A stretch of DNA of 64,000 nt from Drosophila miranda (GCF_003369915.1 NC_046677.1:19486913-19550912), one strand, 5' to 3'; positions 43,769 to 55,151 are shown, counted from the stretch's first letter. A program made the numbers and translations. Notes: generated by a model from the sequence alone, not told the origin.

Positions 43769-45418
43769 TTAAGGTGTATAATATTTTGGATTTATTTGCC
43801 ATACTTTTAATTTTTCGTCTATCCATAATCTTAGGCTAGCAACGTTTGTGTAAACTCCGGGGATATTTTCTTCCCCGCAACCAATTCCCCAAGCGACTAT
43901 GCCAGCTGACTTAAACCGATTTTGCTGGCCTTTAATGGGGCACACTAATGGAGAGCCACCATCACCCTTGCAAGTGTCCTTATCTTTTTCGCCGCCAGCG
44001 CATATAAAACTTTCATGCAATATGAAATGCTTTCCCAGGCGAGTTTCGCGCAAGTTCGACTGGCATTGTTGTTTCGGCATAACAGGCAAATCAACCTTTT
44101 TTAGAATGACTTGATATTCGCCATCTTTTCCAAACTTGTTTTTACCCCATCCAGTGGCAAAGCAACGTTCATAGTCAAATATATCCCCGGGGCTTGGCAA
44201 ACACACTGGCTGTATGTTCTCCTGAGAGGTAAACGAACTTTCAAGCGAGAGCAATGCAACATCGTTGTAAAGTGCCCCCTTATTAAATTGTTCATGATAA
44301 ACTATTTCTTTCACATAACGGTCCTCATGTGGTATTATTTCTTTTTTTGTTTGAGTATCCCATTCGCCTGCTCTCACTAAAAAAAAAAAGAAAAAATATT
44401 TTTAGAGACATTTCAAAAGAACAAATAAAAGAAACTAAAATAATAAATTGAGACAAGATGGTCTTTATCCTTTTCGCTGCAACTTTCATGAAAAATTAAA
44501 TACTTTCCAAGGGAAGTTTGTCTCTGAAGACAAAGCTTCAGAATAATTACTTCTACATATGTATGTATGTATGTCAGATATACATATGTGTGTCCTCCGA
44601 CTTCGGCTTTGAAAATAGAATACTCAATTTTCGTTAGGATTAATAAAACATCCTCTGAAGCAAATATTATTTCATATGGACTTGTTGACTGATTGTTTCT
44701 ATTGACAGTTCTGATGTATACATACATATGTATTTTGCAAAAGATTGAATTTACATACCAACAATTGAGTTTGGCTCTTTGTTATGGACACAGTGAGCTG
44801 CTGTTAAAACCACATTTGGCGCAATTAAAGCCCCTCCACACTCATACAAGTTTAGTTGAGCTTCTTCCCGCAAAATGGCAACCATCCAAGGGAATTCCGC
44901 GAACTCTGCTTCTTGGTTAACAGCTCCAGTTATCTTAAAGCCGAAACCGTTTGGATTTTGGTATCCACAGCCTTTTGCTGTATCAGGTTGTGTTATTGGG
45001 GTATCAGTTGTATCTTTCTTAATAACGAATGAAAAATGATGATTAACGCGCATTAACATTTAAAATAAAAAAATACCTTGTTTGAAAGATCACAACATAG
45101 ATCCAAATAGTTTTTACACGGTGCGGCAGTGTCGATTCGGATGTCAATTATGTTTTCTCCACTGGTATTTATTGTGTTGTTTGTACACAACCATCGAGGC
45201 ACGCATTCCTTTTGGTCTCCACAGGACTGATACTGGCCTGAGGAGCTCGATGACTGAGTTGGTTGAGCAGTTACAACATCGCTTCCAGTGATTTGTGTTG
45301 CAGATGTCGATGTTTCGCCTATTTTAAATATATCCGCAATTAGGTTATCCAGGGAGGTGTCTTGCGCAAGACACGCATATACCATGATGCATAACACAGC
45401 ACCATTGAACAAAAGCAT
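43769..45418 (-). CDS. CG5390: CLIP-like serine protease homologue, catalytically dead
   Basis: Three exons (45077-45418, 44759-45017, 43769-44376) give 402 codons. A signal peptide of about 18 residues is followed by a Ser/Thr-rich linker and a cysteine-rich clip-like region ('[13 protein letters not shown]' to 'YLDLCC'). The chymotrypsin fold keeps the His ('LTAAHCV') and Asp ('YNDVALLSL'), but the serine loop reads '[11 protein letters not shown]': glycine replaces the nucleophile, so it should not cleave peptides. Such serine protease homologues act as secreted cofactors in haemolymph cascades, for example melanisation or attachment. The gene is convergent with ribophorin I. Intron 2 contains a degraded copy of part of exon 3. 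Confidence 0.92.
44459..44525 (-). pseudogene. Partial duplicate of CG5390 exon 3 inside its intron 2
   Basis: On the minus strand this reads '[13 protein letters not shown]' then 'SEKDKDHLV'. This parallels '[18 protein letters not shown]' then 'EKDKDTC' in exon 3 (43976-44050). The copy has lost the codons for the cysteine-alanine-glycine stretch and part of the upstream motif, and has no splice context. It is a small intragenic duplication now decaying. Confidence 0.65.
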
Positions 45419-47216
45419 TTTACTGAAAAAGAAAGACGTTTTATGTAGCCGTGAGGTCGAAGCAGGCTATTTAGCTAAGCGCCAAAACTACACAAAAACT
45501 ATGTTTAGCTATTTATTTTATCTACGCTCTTCGTAAGGTCAGGTACAAAAGTGTTACAATTTGTCTGTCTCCGCCCCTAATTAGCAACACATTAAATTTG
45601 AATTTGTTTCCTCCAAATTAAAGTGCTTGAATAACAACTCTGGCGAACATACATATATGTATACGTTTTCTGCGATTATCCATGACTGGCAAATTGTATG
45701 TGTTTATATTACTAATAAAAATTGAATGCTGAATAAATTTAATATTATTTAATATTTAATAGCAGACGTTCACGTGGATATGTACAAAAGCATTTACATT
45801 TTCTTCATAAGTGTTTAATTCGGTTGGAAGGAATCTCAGAGGCCCCTGATTTACTTGTATTTTAAATATTTATTCTAAATACAAAATGTGCAAAATTTAA
45901 ATAAACAGCTGCTGCATTTATAGAAACCAAATAAAATCAAAATCTAAAATTATTTCAGAAATAACTTATCTCAGTGCTGGACGACGGCTCTATCGAATCG
46001 AATAATGCTTTCTGTTCGAGGGTTAGAAGGTCAATTCTACAGATAGCTCGTTATCAGACGAAACAAATAGTATATATATACATTTAAATATGTAAGTATT
46101 GTTGAAAGATTTCAAATAGTAATGTATTTTTATAAGTCGGCATCCTGCTGTATGTGTTGATGAGCCACACTTTTGCAGAGAACCTGATAGGCGGATGAGT
46201 AAGGCCATGAAAAATAGTTTTATTCGTTTTTAAAACAGGAATGGAAACAAATTCTAAGTAATTGGTTGATACATATATGTATATATACTAAACTAAGCGT
46301 TCAGGAATATCCTATTTATATTCTTAATTTATTACAATTCGAACATTCAATTTGCCATTCGTCGAACGAAAAGGGTAGACTAGCTTAGGCGTTTTGAAGT
46401 GAGTTTAATGGGGTTTTTATATGTATGTATCAGTATTTGTATTTTATATATTTATATGGGTATGGTAGTATTTATATGGGAATAGTAGTATTCCTTATTT
46501 GAATAAATACGAATATTTATACCACTCATATTTACATATGTATATAAAGTACATAACATTATTAACCCATCGCACAAGTGTACATATACCCATATGTAAA
46601 CAAAAACACACATACACATACAAAAACACTTTTTTATATTTATTATACCTAATATTAGTAATGATTTATTTACATTTATATACATACACAGTTTATTCGA
46701 TTGAAATCTGGTGTCTGTTTTTTTTTTCAATAAGTATGTTAGCTGATGCTGGGTAATGACTAAATGACAGGGCTAATTTGATTTCTGAGTCAATCTTTAT
46801 TTAAAATTGATATACAAATATACACCACACAATGCGCGACACTTGAATAGCACCTATGAAAATTGGAAATAAAATGCATTTAAAGTGTTGATGCGGGTAA
46901 ATTATATAATACCAACTGTGAATTATGGATCCGTGCCGCTAAGCATTTAGCGGTTATTGGTTCTGGCGCAGCACACTCCATCTGAATTATGTTGGAATTT
47001 GAGCACATGAAAATTGGAACATTCTTTGTCTATAGCATCAATCAGCACTTTCGGATGAGTGGAATATTCAATATTTGGCTTGTGCTCAAATGCGAGACGG
47101 ATAAACGAAGCTGATGTAACTTCTCGATCTGCTTAGACTTGCGTTGACAGCCATTTTCGCTATATGTGTCAATTACGAAAAGGAGCACCTGTCTCCGTAC
47201 CAAATGTCGTTGCTAA
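45419..47216. other. Intergenic, AT-rich, no gene seen
   Basis: This holds the presumptive CG5390 promoter (about 45420-45560) and then AT-rich DNA with many 'catacatatgta' and 'atatgtatgtat' simple repeats. Between 46900 and 47210 composition is more even, with 'gccgctaagcatttagcgg' (46936-46954), a small imperfect palindrome. I could not assign an element or gene there. Confidence 0.4.
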
Positions 47217-48270
47217 TTATGATCTTAGTGCGTGCGGTCGTATTTTTTTCTCGCTCCGTAGAAACAGTGGAATCTGAAATCTTCCAAAGCAACCGGAGCT
47301 GCTCCTTCCGTTGATCTGGGAGATTGTTTGGGATGAGGAGAATCCCTTCAGACGGAGAAATACGCTGGCCCTATCACCAATGCAACCGACTGAAGTAGTA
47401 GAAAGGAGCGCATGTACCTCTCCTCCAATGTTGCAGCGCCTCAAGAAGAGCACGCAACCCCATTGCGCATTCAGCTTTTGCCAAAAGGCCAGAGCGCTGT
47501 GCAAGCTGATGGTGCTCCCAAAGAGATCCATCACAAATTCAATGAGGCACCTGGTGGATGAAATCGACTACCTCCAGTGAGAAGGCTCGTACTGCAGGCG
47601 GTCTCTGCGGAGAATGCTGTAACCAAGGCCACATATGCGAAAGAGACGGCGAGTGTGGGAAAGAGGGCACGGCCAAAGACCAGGAATACCACCCAACCGT
47701 CCACTATGCCAAAGAAGGCTAAATATGGACATAAAAGGCCAAAAAATACGAAGGAATCACAGGTAGCCTCAATGAGGGTCTAAGCAAGTTCGAGGTGCGC
47801 GCAGTACCAAAAAGCGATGCAACCGATGAAGGATAGATGAAAATAATCCAATTAACTCTCAAACACTGCGAGGAGGCACTGCAACTGCTGGAGCAGACCA
47901 TAAGAGTGCACCGTATTGACGTAGCCTTCATAAGCGAGCAATACAACTGCTCATCTGGGCAGTCGATTTCGGACTCTAGCAAAAAGCAAGTGATAGAGCT
48001 GTGAAGTCCCATGCTGATGAAGCGGTAGTAACAACCAACGCTCATATCCAGCGACTTCATCGCATGGGCGACGGATTGCGGATGTCCAAGAACCAATCCC
48101 AGGGAACACGCAATCTTGAAATGCTTTGCGACGCTCGATACCGCGCAAAGCAGGAACGGGGTCTACAACACTATGTAACACCATATTTACGCCTCGAGCC
48201 AAACCGGCTTTTTCTGATAGATATGGGGATATGGGATATCTTACATCTGGTTGTATTAATTAATTAATTT
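47217..48270 (+). mobile_element. LOA/R1-type LINE fragment (ORF1 end, ORF2 start)
   Basis: Plus-strand pieces include 'LKKSTQPHCAFSFCQKARAL' (about 47440-47500) and, after stops, the ORF2 opening 'QLTLKHCEEALQLLEQTIR' with 'IDVAFISEQYN' (47840-47950). The latter is the typical amino end of R1/LOA endonucleases. The frame breaks at about 48000, and only short open stretches follow. The reverse transcriptase is absent. Confidence 0.65.
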
Positions 48271-48409
48271 CAATTCTGAAAAGCTGATAAATTTAACTAT
48301 AAATCAAACCCAAACACTTTGTACCGATAGCTTACTGTCTGGGAAATATTAAGCTTTCAAATTAAAATGTAATCATTTTATGCAGTATTTTTTCCAAAAT
48401 TTGAACCTT

Positions 48410-48670
48410 GAAAAATCGCTGCATCTTAAGATTTTATCCATCGATTTTTACAAATGATACCTTAAACGACGCCTAATTAATGTACCTATACCAGAAAAAT
48501 ACAAAACTCCAAAGAATAAATTCATTTCTGCTTTTACGAGTATTCAAAGTCAAAATTTGTTTTAAAAGTACCACCAAAATGTTTCAATTTTCAATTTGAA
48601 AGCTTTATATTTTCTAGACAATAAGCTACAAAGTGTTCGGGTAAAATCTATAGCTGTATTTATTCTGGAG
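48410..48670 (+). repeat. Dispersed non-coding repeat, copy B
   Basis: Pairs with 15628-15905 in the same orientation ('taccttaaacgacgcctaat', 'tcaatttgaaagctt', 'agctacaaagtgttcgggt'). The pair is diverged, implying an old family. It lies just upstream of the BEL/Pao insertion. Confidence 0.6.
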
Positions 48671-48739
48671 TTATAAAGGTTGTAAAGGGCGAGCCCAACT
48701 GTTGTTCCACCGTCTCCTACTCTTCCTCATCTCTACCGC

Positions 48740-49038
48740 TGTTGCAGCAGACGATCGTAATTACTCTATCGTAGCGTGTGCGATGTTGTGAACAGAGCTT
48801 TTGCTCTCACACGCCGCGCTCTTGTACTGCTCTCTGCGCATTCAAGATCGGCTCGACGGTGGAGTCGGGGAGTTTTGCTATCTCTGGCTGCGACCAGTCC
48901 AATAAATGCTTTGAAGTCGAGCACTTGTTTTTTTTAGTCATACATTACCTGACAATTTAAGGTAAAAACCGAAACTAGAGCCCGCTGGACCGGAGTCATC
49001 ATCACGTTTGTTTTTGGAAAAAGTCTTCCGAATTTTCA
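48740..49038 (+). repeat. 5' LTR of BEL/Pao element
   Basis: Direct repeat of 54853-55151, 299 bases. It contains 'ccaataaatgc', whose AATAAA suits the R-region poly(A) signal. Differences from the 3' copy: 'gtgaacagag' here against 'gtgagcagag', and 'cacacgccgc' against 'cacatgccgc'. Confidence 0.95.
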
Positions 49039-49039
49039 T

Positions 49040-49057
49040 TGGCGCCCGAGCAGGGAC
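49040..49057 (+). other. Primer-binding site, tRNA-Lys-like
   Basis: One base after the LTR, TGGCGCCCGAGCAGGGAC is complementary to a tRNA 3' end. It differs at one position from the tRNA-Lys3 primer site used by lentiviruses, so a lysine tRNA is the likely primer. Confidence 0.75.
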
Positions 49058-49811
49058 ATCGGCATCCAGCATTTCGTGGAAATTCGAACGACAAACCAGT
49101 GACCTACAGTGCATCTTCGTTGTCTCGGCACAAGTCATTGGTTTTTTTTGTTCTGTTGCGAATAGAGCTCTAGCTGGATGGTTTTGTGCGACAAATTGGA
49201 TTCATCTTTACTCAACAAAAAAGGAAAGTGTTCGGCTAATCTATGCCGAATTCTCAGGTATTTAATGCGAAAAAAATTGAGTGCTAGAACCAAGCCACCA
49301 TTTTGTGCGCTGTGTTTCTCTATTTGGCCACTGATCTCAATTTCATTGGCACCTCGTTGAATTGGAATACCAATTAAATAAAACACAAAGTAATAAAATA
49401 AACCAAAGTGAACAGCCAGCAACATAAAATATTTATTATATGCGGAATATTGGTGGATTGAAGAAAAGTGCAAATTGATGAGGGTTTACGGTACTTGCTA
49501 ATCAGACGCTCCGGTCATTGCCGCTGTTTTCAATTCTCTTTTGCGAAGTACCGCTTATTGGTGCTGCCTTTACTTCGGTAACGCTATCGTTGCGCCAAAT
49601 TGTGCATAATTTGGCTGCGTTTGGTTGTGTGCATTGGCAGCGTAATTTGTGTTTGTTTCGCTGCGTTAACCCTTCGAAGCCGATACATAGTTTTTTGTGG
49701 AAATTTCGCGTTCTTTCATAGTTTTTGCATACCCTACAGTATTTTGGTTAACCATTGTCTAAACCCAGTGCATTACTTTCCGACCCTCTTGAAGTAAGAG
49801 AAAGCGCCAGA

Positions 49812-51362
49812 ATGAGTGAAAAGGAAAGGGAAATTGTTACCAGGGAAGGAGGTTCAAAAGAAGGAGGGGGTCCAAAAGTCCTGCAAAAGTTAGCAACAGC
49901 AATGCAAAGACACGATAGGGTGATGGGCGATCTAAGGCGTGTGAGAACGGCCTTTGAAGAAAAAACTATTTCGTTCGAATCTCTTCAAATTAAATGCAGA
50001 CTCGAGCTGATCGAAAATTATTGTGAAAAGTTGATGGATATACAGGCAGACATAGATTGTTTAAATCCCAACAACGATCTACGAGCATCGGTCGAGGATA
50101 TGTGTGTTACCTCAAAGGCTCTGTACATGTCTGCACTTAAAGAACCCGAAACTCAGCGAATACAGAGGAGGGATAGGAGTAGCCAGCGTCATTCATCACA
50201 TCTGCCTAAAATGAATCTCCCCAAGTTTAGTGGAAAACATTCTGAATTTAAAAACTTTATAAGCCTTTTCGAGAGTTTGGTGCATAACGACCCAATATTA
50301 TCAAATGTGGAAAAATTCAACCACTTACTGTCGTGTCTCGTTGACGATGCATTGGGAACAGTGAAGGCGTTTCAGATCTCTGCAGACAATTATGAGAAGG
50401 CTCTTGATAGTTTGAAGGAGGTTTACGACAAAAAATATTTGATCTTTTCTGATACTGTTTCGCAGTTGTTTGACATTCCCAGCACAACAAAAGCTTCTGC
50501 TTCATGCCTTAGGTCCCTCATTGACACGGTGTCAGCCATATATTCTTCTCTGCAGTCGTTAGGAAGTGAAAAAGACATAAATAGCGCGATGCTAATTCAC
50601 ATAGCGCTGTCTAAAGTAGATCCCACAACGAAGTCTCGGTTCGAAGAGCAACTGGATTACGATAAACTACCGTCTTGGTCCGAGTGCGCAGCCCAGCTGA
50701 ATCGGCGCTATCAGCATCTAGCTGCCGAAGAGTCAACACGGAATAAGGGTAAAACTAAACAAGAGACAAGTAAAGGACCCACTAAATCGTCATTTTCATG
50801 TGCAAAGACGGATAGGCGAGCTGATTCGAAATGTAGCTATTGCCACGCGGGGAATCATACCATAAGCAATTGTCAATCGTTTAGTGCTCTTCCTGTTCTT
50901 CAACGGTTCGATATCACCAAGCAACTCCGACTGTGCATAAATTGTTTGAGGCCAGGTCATACAGTGACGAGGTGCAAGACAGCAAAATGTCGAGTGTGCT
51001 CTAAGCCCCATAACACTCTGCTTCATCGATACGGGGTTGAGCCACAGCAAAATGGGCCTAGTTCTGTGCCAGTAGAACATTCGTCATCGTCTGAGCCTCA
51101 GACAGCTTATTCTAGTCACGTTGCTAGTGCTGACCAGGTTATTCTTGCTACCGCTGTTGTAAAGGTGCAAGATCGGTACGGACAATTTCAGTATGCACGG
51201 GCACTTCTAGATTCCGGCTCCCAAATTAATTTTATATCCGAGGATCTAGCCCAGCGCTTACGATTGCGCCGTGATGAGTCGTGCCTTAATATCACAACTG
51301 TTGGAAAAAACTCGTCCGTCATAAAGCACAATCCAATCTCGTATCAACGATCACAACTTTGA
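49812..51362 (+). CDS. BEL/Pao Gag and protease
   Basis: The first good ATG (49812, 'MSEKEREIV') opens 516 codons. A Gag with helical amino half contains 'LPKFSGKHSEFKNFISLFES', the Pao-type capsid signature. Two cysteine-histidine knuckles follow ('CSYCHAGNHTISNC', 'CINCLRPGHTVTRC') plus a third Cys-rich pair, then the aspartic protease ('ARALLDSGSQINFISEDLA'). The frame ends at 51362 soon after the protease. In BEL/Pao elements gag and pol are normally a single frame, so the stop reflects a one-base shift near 51322-51330 (run of As in 'cataaagcac'). Confidence 0.9.
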   Translation: MSEKEREIVTREGGSKEGGGPKVLQKLATAMQRHDRVMGDLRRVRTAFEEKTISFESLQIKCRLELIENYCEKLMDIQADIDCLNPNNDLRASVEDMCVTSKALYMSALKEPETQRIQRRDRSSQRHSSHLPKMNLPKFSGKHSEFKNFISLFESLVHNDPILSNVEKFNHLLSCLVDDALGTVKAFQISADNYEKALDSLKEVYDKKYLIFSDTVSQLFDIPSTTKASASCLRSLIDTVSAIYSSLQSLGSEKDINSAMLIHIALSKVDPTTKSRFEEQLDYDKLPSWSECAAQLNRRYQHLAAEESTRNKGKTKQETSKGPTKSSFSCAKTDRRADSKCSYCHAGNHTISNCQSFSALPVLQRFDITKQLRLCINCLRPGHTVTRCKTAKCRVCSKPHNTLLHRYGVEPQQNGPSSVPVEHSSSSEPQTAYSSHVASADQVILATAVVKVQDRYGQFQYARALLDSGSQINFISEDLAQRLRLRRDESCLNITTVGKNSSVIKHNPISYQRSQL

Positions 51363-51375
51363 TTCCGATTTTTGG

Positions 51376-54300
51376 GTGTTAAGGTCGATTTCCACATACC
51401 AACCCGATCATGTTGTCAATTTCGCCCAATGGAAGATACCAGCAAACCTGCAGATGGCAGACCCGCAGTTTTACAAGCCTGCTAAGGTTGACTTATTGAT
51501 AGGGGCAGAAACCTTTTTTGAGTTAATGTGTGTAGGCCAATTAAAGGCAAGTTCCGAACATCCAACAATCCAGAAAACATTGTTGGGATGGATTGTATCA
51601 GGAAAATATAAGGCATCAGCACAGGATGCTGTATGCAATATCGCTGTTGGTAGCGATCATTGTTCTCTCGACTCTCTGGTGGAGCGCTTTTGGGAATTGG
51701 AACAGGTCCCAGAGAAGTCGAAGGCTGTATATACAGCTGAACAATTGGCTTGCGAACAAAACTTTAAGCAGACTTTACGCAGGCTCGAATCGGGTCGTTT
51801 TGAAGTGGGGCTGCCATTTAAAATAAATCCCAACGTGTTGGGTTTCTCGTTCGAGACGGCAAAACGCCGCTTTCTATCCCTAGAACGCAGACTTGCACGA
51901 GATCAGTATTTGCATGATCTGTATATGGAGTTTATGAAAGAGTATCTCATCCTTGGCCACATGTCATTGCTTCCAGACACTCCTCGAAGACGCCATTACT
52001 ACATTCCACATCAATGTGTCCTGAGACCTGATAGTAAAACCACCAAGCTACGCGTCGTTTTCGATGCATCGAGCAAAACATCGACTTCAATCTCATTAAA
52101 TAAGACTTTGATGGTGGGTGCAACTATTCAGAGGGAGCTTTACGCAACTCTTGCCCGATTTCGATTAAATCGTTTTGCGCTCACAGCTGACATCTCCAAA
52201 ATGTATAGGCAAGTTCAGGTCGCCGAAGAAGACCGAAATTTCCAATTGATTCTGTGGAGGGATAAGGCAAATGTAGATGTTCAAACGTATCGCCTGAATA
52301 CGGTTACTTATGGGACAGCCTCAGCTCCATTTCTGGCCATCCGCTGTCTCGTTGAATTGGCAGACGTTTATGCTGAGTCCCATCCTATTGCATCACAAGT
52401 CATAAAAAGTGACTTTTACGTCGATGATATGCTTACTGGAGCAAACAGTCTGGAAGATTTAGAACGTATTCGGCTGGAAGTGTGTGAGGTCCTAGAATCC
52501 GGGGGTTTTAAGTTGGCCAAGTGGGCGTCAAATCATCCCCAGCTGCTGTCCGATAGTGGCCAGGAGAAATCGCTGCAGTTTGATCCTTCGTCGTCTGTTA
52601 AAACGCTCGGAATTAGATGGAATCCGCAAAATGATTTGTTCCATTATCATTTAGATGACTCATTTGATTCATTGACCCCTACAAAGCGAAACATTCTGTC
52701 AGTTGCGTCCCGATTGTTCGACCCATTAGGGTTATTATGTCCCTTAATAACGAGGGCAAAAATATTGCTGCAGCAATTGTGGCGGCAAAAGTTGGATTGG
52801 GACGAGTCGGTTCCCAAGAGTTTGCACACGAGTTGGAACCACTTCAAGCAAAATTTATTTGAATTAGACAAGATAACCATACCTCGCTACATTGGCCTTC
52901 CCACGCATAAAAGCGTTCAGATTCACGGATTCGCAGACGCATCAGGTGAAGTGTACGGATGCTGCATTTACATCCGTACCAGTGATGGTAAAAATGTCGT
53001 GTCTAAGCTTCTTACCGCAAAGTCTCGAGTAGCTCCTCTCAAAACGAAATCGATTCCAAGACTCGAATTGTGCGCAGCACTCCTGTTATCCACTTTATGG
53101 GCTCAAGTAAAACCGCTCCTGGACAAGTTCATGATCGAAAGTGTGAACTTTTGGTCGGACTCCCAAGTCACCTTGTACTGGCTGGAAAGGGATCCAGCCA
53201 CGCTCGCAACGTTTGTGGCTAATAGGGTTGCTGAAATCCAGGAATCGTCAAGCGGTGTGACTTGGCGGCACGTTCCTACTGAGCAAAACCCAGCCGATTT
53301 GGTGTCACGTGGCACAGACGTAGACGGTGTAACGTGCTCATTGTGGACTGAGGGTCCCCAATTTCTGCTCAGGAATTCTGAGGAGTGGCCATGTCTACAT
53401 CAGGTTGAGTTGTCCCCAGAAATGGAACGGTCGGAAAACAAGAAGTGTTTGGCAACACATTCAGTGGCAAAGTGTCAGGCCAATGATTTCATCGAGTTGA
53501 TTGAAAGATGCTCTTCCTTTGAGAAATTGCTTCGGATTATGGCATATGTAAACCGGTTCCTACAAGGAAGAAAGCGTAGTCGAGAGGTCGTTCTGTCAGC
53601 CAAAGAACTTAAGGTCTCATTTCTAAGGCTGGTAGAAGTAGTCCAAAGACACGAGTTGGGACCAGAATTCCACAAGCTAGCGAGGTCGGAAATCCTGTCA
53701 CCGCATCTTCAACGACTAAACCCGTTCATACATACGAGCGAACTCGACGGAGTAACGCTGCGACTGATTCGAGTGGGAGGAAGGTTGCTCAACGCAGAGT
53801 TTCCGTATGACGCCAAATTTCCTCTGCTGCTGTCGCAAAAGTCGCAGTTCGTGACGCTTTATCTTCGCAATTTGCATCGGACTCACTACCATGCAGGCGC
53901 CAAAGTCATGGTTTCGTTGCTAAGGCAGCAGATATGGCTAATCAATGCTCGAGAAGCATGTACAAGGATCCTGAGAAATTGTGTGCACTGCTTCCGATAC
54001 AAGCCAGTCCTACAGGGACAGATCATGGGAAACCTGCCAGCTGATAGAGTGCGAAGAGCTCGGCCCTTTTTGATTTGTGTGGTAGATTTCTGCGGCCCAT
54101 TCTACGTGTCTCTCAAGATTCGCGGCAGGCCCCCTATTAAGACATATGTAGCCGTCTTCGTCTGCTTTGTATCAAAGGCTGTTCACCTGGAGCTTGTAGC
54201 AGATTTGTCCACTGATAGTTTTTTATCTGTTTTTAAAAGGTTCATCGGGAGAAGAGGCCTTCCGGAGAAGGTGTACAGCGACAACGCCACCAACTTCGTG

Positions 54301-54823
54301 GGCGCGAGCAAGGTGCTGAACGAGCTGCATCAAGCGTACCAGAGGGACCAGGACCGGCTCAAGGCGTACGCAGCGCGCCAAGGCGTCGAGTGGTGTTTCA
54401 TACCACCGAGAGCACCACATTTCGGCGGATTGTGGGAGGCAGCCGTCAAATCAGCCAAGCAGAGGTTGGTACGCGGAGTGGGCAACGCCAAGCTCACCGC
54501 GGACGAGCTGTGCACCCACCTGGTAGAGGCTCTTCTCAACTCTGTCAGCGCTCAAGCAGCAGTTTGGGCAGGGCTGGTCCAAGGACTACCTGGTCAGCCT
54601 GCAGAAGCGTTAACAGTGGGCTACCAAAAGGCCAGACTTGGACATTGGCTGTCTAGTGCTCGTCCACGAGGACAACACACCGCCACAGAAGTGGACCACA
54701 GGACGAGTGGTGGCCGCAATCAAGGGAGAAGATGGGAGAGTGCGCGTCGCCGAGGTGCGAACACCCGCGGGCGTAATTAAACGCCCCATACACAAATTGG
54801 CAAAACTGCCAATAGACGGTTGA
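51376..54823 (+). pseudogene. BEL/Pao pol: RT, RNase H, integrase with damaged end
   Basis: The open frame 51376-54780 starts mid-protein at a GTG. Visible domains are the RT with 'FALTADISKMYRQVQV' (about 52170) and 'DFYVDDMLTGANS' (52412), the RNase H with 'HGFADASGEVYGCCIYIR' (52925) and 'NPADLVSRGTD' (53290), the zinc-binding 'H...NCVHCFRY' (53975), and the integrase core 'VVDFCGPFYVS' (54085), 'VYSDNATNFVGAS' (54270) and 'HFGGLWEAAVKSAKQR' (54420). After about 54540 the frame departs: the normal carboxy-terminal domain ('LVLVHEDNTPPQKW') is read in another frame (54638-54823). The join looks like an internal deletion, with a stop at about 54609. The catalytic residues upstream are intact. 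Confidence 0.88.
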
Positions 54824-54852
54824 AGCACCGGAGGTCTTCAACGGGGCCGGAA

Positions 54853-55151
54853 TGTTGCAGCAGACGATCGTAATTACTCTATCGTAGCGTGTGCGATGTT
54901 GTGAGCAGAGCTTTTGCTCTCACATGCCGCGCTCTTGTACTGCTCTCTGCGCATTCAAGATCGGCTCGACGGTGGAGTCGGGGAGTTTTGCTATCTCTGG
55001 CTGCGACCAGTCCAATAAATGCTTTGAAGTCGAGCACTTGTTTTTTTTAGTCATACATTACCTGACAATTTAAGGTAAAAACCGAAACTAGAGCCCGCTG
55101 GACCGGAGTCATCATCACGTTTGTTTTTGGAAAAAGTCTTCCGAATTTTCA
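54853..55151 (+). repeat. 3' LTR of BEL/Pao element
   Basis: 299 bases matching the 5' LTR with two differences. It is preceded by a short purine-rich tract 'acggggccggaa' (54841-54852), the likely plus-strand primer site. Confidence 0.95.

Larger units (their letters stand above)
48740..55151 (+). mobile_element. Young full-length BEL/Pao LTR retrotransposon
   Basis: Two 299-base LTRs (48740-49038 and 54853-55151) begin TG, end CA and differ at only two positions that I can see. The 5-bp duplication ACCGC flanks the element (48735-48739 and 55152-55156). Gag-protease and pol reading frames lie between, in BEL/Pao order: gag, PR, RT, RNase H, integrase. No env-like frame follows pol. Pol carries a frameshift after the protease and a damaged integrase end, so this copy is probably non-autonomous despite its youth. 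Confidence 0.95.

Noticed and set aside
46250-46760. Possible tRNA or small RNA gene in a low-complexity region
   Set aside because: No T-loop box or cloverleaf; only 'catacatatgta'-type simple repeats.
48778-48960. 60-codon open frame inside the LTR, repeated at 54891-55073
   Set aside because: It is identical in both LTRs because they are direct repeats; no start context or motif for a protein.
51304-51311. A-AAA-AAC slippery heptamer in the BEL/Pao gag-pol frame
   Set aside because: A -1 slip there leads to the wrong frame; pol lies in +1, and the +1 frame meets a stop at 51322 before the homology switch.
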